Assembly (NCBI GenBank): GCA_045542735.1 | Contig: JAZQLQ010000019.1 | Coordinates: 6,682 to 70,681 of the forward strand | Direction of reading: 5' to 3' | Source: UBA2882 sp045542735 | Lineage (GTDB): Bacteria; Bacillota; Clostridia; Lachnospirales; Lachnospiraceae | Length of the DNA: 64,000 nt | Shown: positions 23,956 to 32,700 of the stretch, piece by piece | Layout of the letters: each line of letters begins with the position of its first letter | Position numbering within the stretch: position 1 is the first letter of the stretch | The notes under the pieces: model-generated | Databases searched by the model: none | What the model saw: the letters and a program-made list of their open reading frames with translations, nothing else | Told to the model about the DNA's origin: nothing | Position numbers and translations under genes: made by a program

Positions 23956-24594
23956 ATTTCCGGTTTCCTGAAAAATTCCCCATTCGCCCACATTTACTGC
24001 ATAGTCTGCAATCTTTTCCAGATGTTTGGCTATCATAAGAGCATCCACACACTCATCTGCAGATATTTTATTTTCTTTTACTTTTGAAATCACATCTTCT
24101 TTTACTTTGTTAAACAGTTCATCCACCAAATCATCTGCATCGATTACCTTCTTGCAAGCTTCACGGTTTCCACTGATAAAAGCATCTACAGCCTCATTTA
24201 CCATTTTGCAGGTCTCGTGTACCATATCGCTAAAATAACGGGAATATTTTCCCAAGTCCATGCTCTCCATCCGTAGTAATAATTCTGCTATATCTACAAT
24301 CTGGTCTCCTGCCCTTTCCATATCTGTAACAACTTTTAGTGTGGCAGATATGACTCTTAAATCACCTGCTACCGGTTGTTGTTTGGTAATCAGGGTCAGA
24401 CACTTGGATTCAATGGTCCTTTCCATGTCGTTGATTACATGATCATTTCCCTTGATTTCCTCCAAGGTGCCCCTCTCTCTCCAATCCAATGCCGCAAACA
24501 GCTGCTGAAGATTTTTTTCCACCAGGCGCCCCATTTCTTCCAAATTATCATGCAACAAGATTAATTCTTTTTCATAATTGATTCTGGGTGACAT
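23947..24594 (-). CDS. phoU: Phosphate signalling/transport regulator PhoU
   Basis: A 215-aa protein with two PhoU three-helix repeats. Typical metal-site text: RAGDQIVDIAELLLRM (first repeat, about residues 92-107) and HLEKIADYAVNVGEW (second, about 190-204). PhoU links the Pst transporter to PhoR and keeps the regulon off when phosphate is plentiful. It lies 31 nt after pstB. Confidence 0.95.
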   Translation of the reverse strand: MSPRINYEKELILLHDNLEEMGRLVEKNLQQLFAALDWRERGTLEEIKGNDHVINDMERTIESKCLTLITKQQPVAGDLRVISATLKVVTDMERAGDQIVDIAELLLRMESMDLGKYSRYFSDMVHETCKMVNEAVDAFISGNREACKKVIDADDLVDELFNKVKEDVISKVKENKISADECVDALMIAKHLEKIADYAVNVGEWGIFQETGNFT

Positions 24595-24625
24595 CTCTTT
24601 CCCTCTTTTCTATCTTATATATTTA

Positions 24626-25384
24626 TTAACCAAACCGACCGGTAATATAATCCTCGGTCCTCTTATCTTGGGGTTTCGAAAAAATTTGATCCGTTGTATC
24701 AAATTCCACAACCTCACCTACCAAGAAAAATGCCGTATAATCAGAAACACGTGCTGCCTGCTGCATATTGTGTGTGACTGTGACTACGGTATATTTCTTT
24801 TTTAACTCCTGCATTAAATCTTCGATTTTCAAGGTAGAAATCGGATCTAGCGCGCTGGTGGGCTCATCCATTAAAAGAATCTCCGGTTCCACCGCCAATG
24901 CCCTGGCAATGCAAAGTCTTTGCTGCTGTCCACCGGAAAGGCTTAATGCGGATTTTTTCAGACAATCCTTTACTTCATCATAGATTGCTGCATCCTTTAA
25001 ACTCTGCTCCACAATGGCATCCAGTTTTTCTTTATCCTTCATTCCGTGAATACGGGGACCATAGGCCACATTATCATAAATGCTCATGGGAAAAGGATTG
25101 GGTTGCTGGAATACCATACCTACTTTTTTGCGAAGTAAGGTAGTATCTACCTTAGGATCATAAATATTTTCTCCGTCAATTTCCACAAGTCCGGTGATCT
25201 TGCAAGAATCCACCAAATCATTCATGCGGTTTAATGTTTTTAAAAATGTGGATTTCCCGCACCCGGAAGGACCGATAAACGCAGTAATCGCTCCGGATTT
25301 AATCTGCATATCAATGGATTTTAATGCGTGATTATCACCATAATACAAATTCAAATTCTTTACATTTATCTTAATATCACTCAT
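24626..25384 (-). CDS. pstB: Phosphate ABC transporter ATP-binding protein PstB
   Basis: A 252-aa ATPase of the high-affinity phosphate importer. Walker A GPSGCGKSTFLKTLNRMNDL is near residue 36. The signature LSGGQQQRLCIARAL, Walker B EILLMDEPTSALD and the switch His in VTVTHNMQQA are present. I chose ATG 25384 (MSDIKINVK...), with AAGGAG upstream. An upstream in-frame start at 25417 would overlap pstA. Confidence 0.97.
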   Translation of the reverse strand: MSDIKINVKNLNLYYGDNHALKSIDMQIKSGAITAFIGPSGCGKSTFLKTLNRMNDLVDSCKITGLVEIDGENIYDPKVDTTLLRKKVGMVFQQPNPFPMSIYDNVAYGPRIHGMKDKEKLDAIVEQSLKDAAIYDEVKDCLKKSALSLSGGQQQRLCIARALAVEPEILLMDEPTSALDPISTLKIEDLMQELKKKYTVVTVTHNMQQAARVSDYTAFFLVGEVVEFDTTDQIFSKPQDKRTEDYITGRFG

Positions 25385-25397
25385 ATTTATGCTCCTT

Positions 25398-26270
25398 CTA
25401 ATTCTTATTGTTAACATCTAATTTTTGTGAAAGACATTTTGTTAACATATTGATGCAAAATACAATGACCAATAAAACTGCCGCAATACCAAAGGCCTCA
25501 TCATATTGCGCTTTGGACATACACAGATACAGTTGCACCGTCATGGTACCACCCGGTTGTAATATTTTTTGTAAATACCCCATCGCAGTCTTGGGTAATA
25601 AGTATCCGCTTCCCGCTGTAAACATCAAAGCGGCGGACTCCCCTACGATTCGCCCGATTGCAAGAATGATACCAGTGATAATGCCAGGCATTGCCGAAGG
25701 CAATAAAACCGTCCGTATCATATACCATTTGGTACTTCCCATTCCCAAAGCACCGGAACGATAAGTCTCCGGAACACTCTTTAATGCCTCCTGTGTGTTT
25801 CTGGTAATCAGCGGTAACACCATTAACGTCATGGTCAGTGCACCGGTCAGAATGGAATATTTGAGTCCAAAAATCTGTCCAAAAAAAATCATACCGAACA
25901 AACCAAAGATAATGGAGGGAATACCGGACAATGTCTCTGTGGTAAATTCAATCATTGATACCAATCTTCCCGGCTTCGCATATTCATTTAGATAAATAGC
26001 AGAACCCACGCCAATCGGTGTTGCAATCAATATGGTAATAATGATGACATACAATGTATTCAAAATATTACCCGCGATACCAAAGGTTCCTTCTATAGTA
26101 CTGGGTTGTGTGGTGAGGAACTTCCAGTCAATCACACCAATCCCTTTCCAAAACACATAGATTAAAATCCCAAGCAATACACATACTGCAATGGCAGCAG
26201 ATAAATAAATCAGTGCAGAAAGCACAACGTCATAGTTTTTCTTTTTCTTACTGTAAATACTTTTATACAT
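25398..26270 (-). CDS. pstA: Phosphate ABC transporter permease PstA
   Basis: A 290-aa inner-membrane permease with six predicted helices. Signature regions: TPIGVGSAIYLNEYA, SGIPSIIFGLFGMIFF and the EAA-like loop YRSGALGMGSTKWYMIRTVL. It overlaps pstC by 8 nt and precedes pstB by 13 nt. It pairs with PstC to form the phosphate channel. Confidence 0.96.
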   Translation of the reverse strand: MYKSIYSKKKKNYDVVLSALIYLSAAIAVCVLLGILIYVFWKGIGVIDWKFLTTQPSTIEGTFGIAGNILNTLYVIIITILIATPIGVGSAIYLNEYAKPGRLVSMIEFTTETLSGIPSIIFGLFGMIFFGQIFGLKYSILTGALTMTLMVLPLITRNTQEALKSVPETYRSGALGMGSTKWYMIRTVLLPSAMPGIITGIILAIGRIVGESAALMFTAGSGYLLPKTAMGYLQKILQPGGTMTVQLYLCMSKAQYDEAFGIAAVLLVIVFCINMLTKCLSQKLDVNNKN

Positions 26271-27204
26271 CCTCTTTTCCCCCGTTCTTTAATATCCGGC
26301 TCAAAGTGATGTTAATAATCATGATAAAAATAAAGAGCACAAGTCCAATGGTAAAAAGCACCTGTCTGTGTAAGCCGGATGCATATCCCATTTCACTTAC
26401 AATCGCCGTCGTCAGGAAGCGTACCGAATTAAAGGGTAAGGGCATATTGACACTACTACCTGATACCAGCGTAATAGCCATAGCTTCACCAATCGCACGT
26501 CCCACTCCCAATACAACTGCTGAAATAATTCCTGATTTTGCTGCCGGAATCATAACCTTGAATATGGTTTGTATATGAGAAGCACCCAAAGCCAGTGAGG
26601 AGGATTTTAATTGCTTGGGAACCGCATTTATAGACGCTTCACTAATATTAATCACAGTCGGCAAAATCATAATCGCTAAAACCAGCACCGCAGATATAAG
26701 ATTTGCGCCACCGGTAAAGATGTGGGTTTCTGAATCTTTGAAAATCATAAGTTCTAATTTATACATAAGAGGATTTAATATCATTAACCCCAACAATCCA
26801 TAGATAACAGACGGAATCCCCGCCAACAATTCAATGGCAGGTTTTACTATTTTAACTACTTTTCCCGGTGCCACTTCAGCTATAAAAACGGCTGTTAAAA
26901 TGCCAATAGGCACACCAATCAAAATTGCAAATGTAGTTCCCACAACGGAAGTTAAAATAATATACAGAATACCAAATTGGGGTTCTGTCTTATTTGCCGG
27001 CTCCCATACCGAACTAAACAGAATCTCTTTGATTCCTACTTCAAACAATGTCGGTGTACCGTTTATAAGCATATACGCAGTTATGGAAATAACCGCCAAG
27101 ACCGCAATAAGACCGCAGGCGGAAAATATGATTTCCGCCCCACGCTCTACTATGGATCTGTTTTTTCTGTTTGTCATAATTGAGTATTTTTCTTTATTAT
27201 CCAT
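26263..27204 (-). CDS. pstC: Phosphate ABC transporter permease PstC
   Basis: A 313-aa permease. It begins with a hydrophilic cytoplasmic stretch, then six helices. Family text: IGVPIGILTAVFIAEVAPG, ELLAGIPSVIYGLLGLMIL and SSLALGASHIQTIFKVMIP. An AGGA ribosome site precedes ATG 27204. It is separated from pstS by 57 nt holding a strong hairpin. Confidence 0.96.
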   Translation of the reverse strand: MDNKEKYSIMTNRKNRSIVERGAEIIFSACGLIAVLAVISITAYMLINGTPTLFEVGIKEILFSSVWEPANKTEPQFGILYIILTSVVGTTFAILIGVPIGILTAVFIAEVAPGKVVKIVKPAIELLAGIPSVIYGLLGLMILNPLMYKLELMIFKDSETHIFTGGANLISAVLVLAIMILPTVINISEASINAVPKQLKSSSLALGASHIQTIFKVMIPAAKSGIISAVVLGVGRAIGEAMAITLVSGSSVNMPLPFNSVRFLTTAIVSEMGYASGLHRQVLFTIGLVLFIFIMIINITLSRILKNGGKEDV

Positions 27205-27232
27205 TTTTTATCCTACTTTTTTATTTATTCCT

Positions 27233-27256
27233 ATATCCTACATTGGTGTAGGATAT
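27233..27256 (-). promoter_or_regulatory. Intercistronic hairpin between pstS and pstC
   Basis: A perfect 10-bp inverted repeat (ATATCCTACA and TGTAGGATAT) with the 4-nt loop CCAA on the minus strand begins 6 nt after the pstS stop. No U tract follows, so it is not a typical terminator. It is more likely an mRNA-stabilising or processing element that raises PstS over PstCAB. Confidence 0.6.
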
Positions 27257-27261
27257 GAGAA

Positions 27262-28137
27262 TTAATCTACGGTAATTAATCCTACGGATTCAATTACTGC
27301 TTTACCTTCTTCAGACTGTAAGTAAGCGAAAAATGCCTGTACTTCAGGACTCTGTTCAGAAATCTCACCTGCTGTTGCCATTACAAAAGGTCTGCTGAGT
27401 ACATAACTACCACCTTTGATATTTTCTACTGTCGGCTCTACTTCATTTAATGCCAGTGCTTTTACTGTATCGTCTACCACATCAAGGGATACATATCCGA
27501 TTGCTCCGGGTGTAGAAGCAACTTTTGCTACAACAGCACCGGTGGAATCCAACTCGTTTGCATATGCACAAGCATCTTCAATCTCCAACAACTCTTCAAA
27601 TGCACCTCTTGTACCGGAACCGGCTTCACGGCCTACAACTACAATTGCTGCATCTTCGCCGCCGATTTCATTAAAGTTTTTAATTTCACCTGTGTAGATA
27701 CCAACCAAATCTTGTGTTGTAAGACCATCAATTGTAGTGGAAGGATTTACCACAACTGCAATACCATCAATTGCCACAATGTTTTCAACAACACCAGCTG
27801 CCTTTTCATCATCTGTTAAAGCTCTGGAAGAATTTCCGATATTCACGCTACCGGCATTTAACGCTTCAATACCTGCGGAAGATCCTGTAAATTCTGCACT
27901 AACAGTCACACCGGGATTTGCTGCCATAAAGCTTTCTGCTACGGCGTTTGCCAACTTCTCCATGGAAGTACTACCTGCCATGGTAATGCTACCGCTCAAG
28001 TCACCATCTGTCTCTGTTGTTACTGCTATATCGTCTTCTGCTGTTGAAGCATCCGTATTACCGCAGCCAATCAAACTTCCTACCATCAGTGCTGTTGCTC
28101 CAATAAGAGCAAGAATTTTTTTGCTTTTGATTTTCAT
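27262..28137 (-). CDS. pstS: Phosphate-binding lipoprotein PstS
   Basis: A 291-aa extracytoplasmic phosphate receptor. The lipoprotein signal ends in SLIGCGN (lipid-modified Cys near residue 25). Phosphate-site motifs: TMAGSTSMEKLA, FTGSSAGIEAL, NIGNSSR and VGREAGSGTRGAFEE. It is the first gene of pst and lies behind repeated PHO-box hexamers and a -10 element. Confidence 0.97.
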   Translation of the reverse strand: MKIKSKKILALIGATALMVGSLIGCGNTDASTAEDDIAVTTETDGDLSGSITMAGSTSMEKLANAVAESFMAANPGVTVSAEFTGSSAGIEALNAGSVNIGNSSRALTDDEKAAGVVENIVAIDGIAVVVNPSTTIDGLTTQDLVGIYTGEIKNFNEIGGEDAAIVVVGREAGSGTRGAFEELLEIEDACAYANELDSTGAVVAKVASTPGAIGYVSLDVVDDTVKALALNEVEPTVENIKGGSYVLSRPFVMATAGEISEQSPEVQAFFAYLQSEEGKAVIESVGLITVD

Positions 28138-28217
28138 AATTTTTCCTCGTTTCTTTTTCGAATTTTATTTTTGTTCTTGGAACACATTAACTATAACAAG
28201 GAGTTTTTTCACAAACT

Positions 28218-28296
28218 ATCATAGTAGCGTAAGACTTTTGTAAGTTATTTCGGAAAATTGTAAATTTGAATTTTGGATATGTAAAAGAATTGTAAA
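28218..28296 (-). promoter_or_regulatory. PHO-box promoter of pstS
   Basis: On the minus strand, TTTACA hexamers begin at 28296 and 28285 (11 bp apart), TTTACA at 28264, then CTTACA at 28244 and CTTACG at 28233 (11 bp apart). A TATGAT -10 lies at 28223-28218, with no good -35. Six-base repeats with 11-bp period over the -35 region are the Gram-positive PhoP-binding arrangement. Confidence 0.7.
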
Positions 28297-28297
28297 A

Positions 28298-28328
28298 CAA
28301 AAAAAGCATTGAAATCATTTGATTTCAA
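28298..28328 (-). terminator. Intrinsic terminator after tRNA-Glu
   Basis: The perfect palindrome TTGAAATCAAATGATTTCAA is followed by TGC and seven T on the minus strand. It ends the tRNA transcript directly before the PHO boxes. Confidence 0.8.
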
Positions 28329-28362
28329 CACTTCTCGGGTTGGGCTATTCTATTGAATAGAG

Positions 28363-28434
28363 CAGCTTGTAGGGGAATCGAACCCCTGATTCCGCCGTGA
28401 GAGGGCGGCGTCTTAACCTCTTGACCAACAAGCC
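28363..28434 (-). tRNA. tRNA-Glu (anticodon CTC)
   Basis: A 72-nt cloverleaf. The acceptor GGCTTGT pairs with ACAAGCT, with a terminal G-U pair and discriminator G. The D-arm starts GGTCAAGAGGTTAAG. The anticodon stem CCGCC/GGCGG has the loop CTCTCAC (anticodon CTC). The T-arm AGGGG/CCCCT has the loop TTCGATT. CCA is not encoded. It has its own promoter and terminator. Confidence 0.95.
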
Positions 28435-28453
28435 ATAAGGACTTTTTCAAAAC

Positions 28454-28496
28454 GTCCTTGCTTATATTACTAAATAATCATAAATAATGCAAGGAC
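28454..28496 (-). promoter_or_regulatory. Promoter of tRNA-Glu inside an inverted repeat
   Basis: TTGCAT (28492-28487) and TAATAT (28469-28464) are 17 nt apart on the minus strand, 30 nt before the tRNA. The promoter is bracketed by the inverted repeat GTCCTTGC / GCAAGGAC (28496-28489 and 28461-28454), whose first arm overlaps the -35. A third AAGTCC copy occurs next to the tRNA. Confidence 0.6.
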
Positions 28497-28543
28497 TTTT
28501 TTGAAAAAATTACAATTTTTTTGCCTATCTCTCAGTTTTTCTT

Positions 28544-29656
28544 TTACATCGCTGAAAAAAGACTAAGTATCAATCCACCGACTACAACCGATCCGATTTG
28601 TCCTGCCACATTGGCACCCACTGCCTGCATAAGAATCACATTTCCCTTCTCTTCCTCATTTGCCAGTTTCTGTACAACTCTTGCCGACATAGGGAATGCC
28701 GATATACCTGCTGCCCCAATCATAGGATTAATCTTTTTCTTCAAAAACAGGTTCATAAACTTAGCTAAAAGCACACCACCCGCTGTATCCATCACAAAAG
28801 CAACCAAGCCGATTCCCATAATCAAAAGTGTCTCTCTTTTCACAAACATCTCTGCCTGCATACTAAAAGATATGGTAATCCCCAAAAGTAATGTAATCAG
28901 ATTACTAAGTGTATCCTGTGCTGCTTTTGACAAATTATCCAACACTCCACATTCTCTTATGAGATTTCCAAACATCAAAAATCCTACCAAGGATACGGAC
29001 ATAGGCGCAATGAAGCCCGCGATTATGGTCACTAAAATAGGAAACACTATTTTTACAGTTTGCGATATACGCTTTTCATTCCCATTGCACATCTTGATGG
29101 TTCTTTCCTTCCGGTTAGTTAATGCTTTGATTGTAATGGGCTGGATTATCGGAACCAGTGCCATATAGGAATATGCCGCCACCGATATTGCTCCAATATA
29201 TTTTGAATCTAATATCTGTGATACTAAAATTGCCGTTGGACCGTCTGCTGCCCCAATCATGCCAACGGAAACGGCATCCTTTACATCAAATCCCAAAAGC
29301 CACGCAATACCGATTGCCACAAAAATTCCTATCTGTGCAGCAAAACCAAACAAGAATAAAACCGGTCTCTGTAAAAGCGGAGTAAAATCAATCATGGCTC
29401 CAATACCGATAAACAGCAAAATCGGAAATGCTTCCGATGCTTCTATCCCCATACGAAATAGCCATTCAATGATACCGTTTACTTCCCCAATTCCCGAAAC
29501 AGTCTGATTAATCACACCACTTCCCGGTAAATTCACCAAAATCGCACCAAAGCCCATAGGTAGCAACAGTGCCGGCTCCATTCTCTTTGTAATTGCCAGA
29601 TAAATAAAAAGAAAGCCCACCACATACATGATGCATTGCTCAAAAGTCGGAAACAT
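28544..29656 (-). CDS. Sodium ion-translocating decarboxylase beta subunit (OadB/GcdB type)
   Basis: A 370-aa polytopic membrane protein of the Na+-transporting carboxylic acid decarboxylase beta family. The family motifs GMIGAADGPTAILVSQIL (with the ion-site Asp) and GAAGISAFPMSARVVQKL (with Ser/Arg) are clear. In known pumps this subunit decarboxylates carboxybiotin and exports 1-2 Na+. No alpha, gamma or biotin-carrier gene is next to it. It stands alone between polC and tRNA-Glu, so its partner must be elsewhere. The substrate cannot be told from this subunit. Confidence 0.9.
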   Translation of the reverse strand: MFPTFEQCIMYVVGFLFIYLAITKRMEPALLLPMGFGAILVNLPGSGVINQTVSGIGEVNGIIEWLFRMGIEASEAFPILLFIGIGAMIDFTPLLQRPVLFLFGFAAQIGIFVAIGIAWLLGFDVKDAVSVGMIGAADGPTAILVSQILDSKYIGAISVAAYSYMALVPIIQPITIKALTNRKERTIKMCNGNEKRISQTVKIVFPILVTIIAGFIAPMSVSLVGFLMFGNLIRECGVLDNLSKAAQDTLSNLITLLLGITISFSMQAEMFVKRETLLIMGIGLVAFVMDTAGGVLLAKFMNLFLKKKINPMIGAAGISAFPMSARVVQKLANEEEKGNVILMQAVGANVAGQIGSVVVGGLILSLFSAM

Positions 29657-29749
29657 ACGTTTACGCTCCTCGTTTTTCTATCATCATATGTATGCCATAG
29701 GCTTTCTTTTACTTTTTCATAAATAATTTTAACAATTTTCTAACTGTCA

Positions 29750-32700
29750 CTAGCCCACAAAATCAAACAAACTAATCTGGTTAGACTCAGGTATATCTCC
29801 CAACAATCCCATTTCTCCCATAAAGTCCACAATGGTCTTAGAGACCTTTGCACGCTCGCGCAAGTCATCTTTAGAAAGGAAGGGACCGTTTTTGGCAGCC
29901 TCCATCAAAGACTCTGCCGCCTTGTCACCCATGCCGTCAATACTGTTAAAGGATGGCATTATCTTGCCGTCAATAATCTGAAACAGCCTGGAGTGGGCAC
30001 GATATAAGTCAATCGGCATAAACTCATAGCCTCTGGCATGCATTTCCTGTACCAGGCGAATATCCTTTAAGACATCCTGCTCTTTTTTACTCAGCTCATC
30101 TTTTCTTGCTTTATAATCCGCAATGACAGCATCAACCTTTGCCTTACCCTGACACATCAGCTCATAGGAAAATCCTGAAGCACGGATACTAAAGTATGCC
30201 GCATAATAAGCCAAAGGATAATTTACCTTAAAGTATGCCACACGCCATGCCATCATAACATAAGCTGCCGCATGGGCTTTGGGGAACATGTACTTAATCT
30301 TCTTACAGGACCAGATATACCAATCCGGTACATCATTGGCAACCATGGCTTCCTCCATCTCAGGAGTCAGACCCTTTCCTTTACGTACACTTTCCATAAT
30401 CTTGAAGGACAAGCCTTCTTCAATCCCCTTATCAATCAGATAAATCATAATATCGTCACGGGTACAAATCGCTGTGGAAATTGTTGCTTTTCCCTCTTCA
30501 ATCAGCGTCTGGGCATTTCCCAACCATACGTCGGTTCCGTGGGAAAGTCCCGATATACGCACCAAGTCCGTAAAAGATTGAGGCTTCGTATCCAAAAGCA
30601 TCTGAATAACGAAATCTGTACCAAACTCCGGAATACCCATGGAACCTAAAGGGCATCCATCAATCTGATCAGGAGTAATACCCAAGGCATCCGTGCTCTG
30701 GAATAAGGACATAACATCTTTATCATCCAAAGGAATGGATACCGGGTCTACACCCGTCAAATCCTGCAACATACGAATCATGGTGGGATCATCGTGTCCG
30801 AGTATATCAAGTTTTAACAAGTTGTGGTCAATCTTATGATAGTCAAAGTGGGTCGTAACAATATCCGTCGTCATATCGTTAGCCGGATGTTGAACCGGTG
30901 TAAAGGAGTTAATCTCCTCTCCCACAGGCAATACAATGATACCGCCCGGATGCTGACCGGTAGAACGTCGGATACCGGTACATCCTGTTACAATACGATT
31001 AATCTCACAGGTACGTTTGGGAATACCACGTTCTTCAAAATAATTCTTTACATAACCGAATGCGGTCTTGTCCGCCAAGGTACCAATGGTTCCGGCACGA
31101 TAAGTCTGACCGGCACCGAAAATAACCTCAGTATATTTATGCGCCTTACTCTGGTATTCACCCGAGAAATTTAAGTCGATATCCGGCTCTTTATCTCCCT
31201 TAAATCCAAGGAAGGTCTCGAAGGGAATATCAAATCCATCTTTTTTCAACATCTCTCCACAGTCGGGACATACCTTATCCGGCATATCACAGCCTGCCTT
31301 ACCGGAGTATGCACGTACCTCGGGAGACTCAAAATCATAATAATGACACTTTGCACAATAATAGTGGGGACTTAGAGAGTTAACCTCCGTAATACCTGCC
31401 ATATTCGCCACAAAGGAAGAACCTACAGATCCACGGGAACCAACCAGATATCCATCCTCTACTGATTTCCACACCAATTTCTGCGCAATGATATACATAA
31501 CGGCAAATCCGTTTTTAATAATGGAGTTCAATTCCTTCTGCAAACGCTTCTCAACTACATCCGGTAACGTATCTCCATAGATTTCATGTGCCTTGTTGTA
31601 GCAAATCTTTGTCAAAATATCATCCGAATTGGGAATGATAGGCGCACTCTTATCGGGGCGCACCGGATCAATAGACTCCACACAATCCGCAATGAGGTTG
31701 GTATTGGTAATCACCACTTCTCTTGCCTTATCGCTACCAAGATATTCAAATTCTTTTAACATTTCTTCTGTGGTACGCAGATAAAGCGGTGCCTGATCTT
31801 CATCCTTAAATCCTTTACCCGCCATAATAATCCGACGGTATACCTCATCCTCGGGATCTAAGAAATGCACGTCACAGGTTGCGCAAACCGGCTTATGCAA
31901 GGCATCACCAATGGCAACAATCTTTTTATTCAACTCCATGATGTCTTCCATGGAATTGACACTCTCTACACGGGGCGAATCAATCATAAATTGATTGTTC
32001 CCCAGTGGCTGAATCTCAAGGTAATCATAAAAACCTGCAATCTTGTACAAATCAGCATCACTCTTGCCGTCCAACATGGCACGGTACAATTCTCCCGCTT
32101 CACAGGCACTTCCCACAATCAGACCTTCCCTGTATTTTTGTAAAAGACTTTTGGGAATCTTAGGACGTTTGTTGTAATAGGTCAAATGGGACTCTGATAC
32201 CAATTTGTATAAATTGATTCTGCCAATCTCATTTCTTGCTAAAATGATAACATGATAATAAGGCAGTTTCTTAACCGTATCCACATTGTCTTCGCCCATG
32301 GCGTTGATATCAGCCAATTTATTGGCGCCTGCTGCCTTTAACATAGGTATGAACTTCACAAATATCTCTGCGGTTGCCTCTGCATCATCCACCGCACGGT
32401 GATGATTCTCCAAGGAAATGCCCAAGGTCTTGGCACATGCATCCAAGGTATGCTTTGCCTGTCCCGGCAGTAAAATCCTTGCAACTCCAACCGTGTCCAC
32501 AACCGTTTCTTCGTGTGTCAGCCCCAATCTCTTACAGTTTTCCGTAATAAAACTCATATCAAAGGAAGCATTGTGCGCCACCATGACACAGCCTTTGGAA
32601 AACTCCAAAAACTGCGGTAATATATCCTCAATCACCGGTGCGTCCATAACATCCTCATCCCGGATACTTGTCAACTGTTGTATCTTATAGGGAATGGGCT

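Noticed and set aside
28363..28520. tRNA-Glu and nearby AAGGACTTTTTT direct repeats as an integration (att) site
   Set aside because: No integrase, no recombination genes and no copy of the tRNA 3' end are seen nearby.
28500..28543. A/T palindrome after oadB as a terminator
   Set aside because: The stem AAAAAATT/AATTTTTT has no GC pairs and would be too weak to call.
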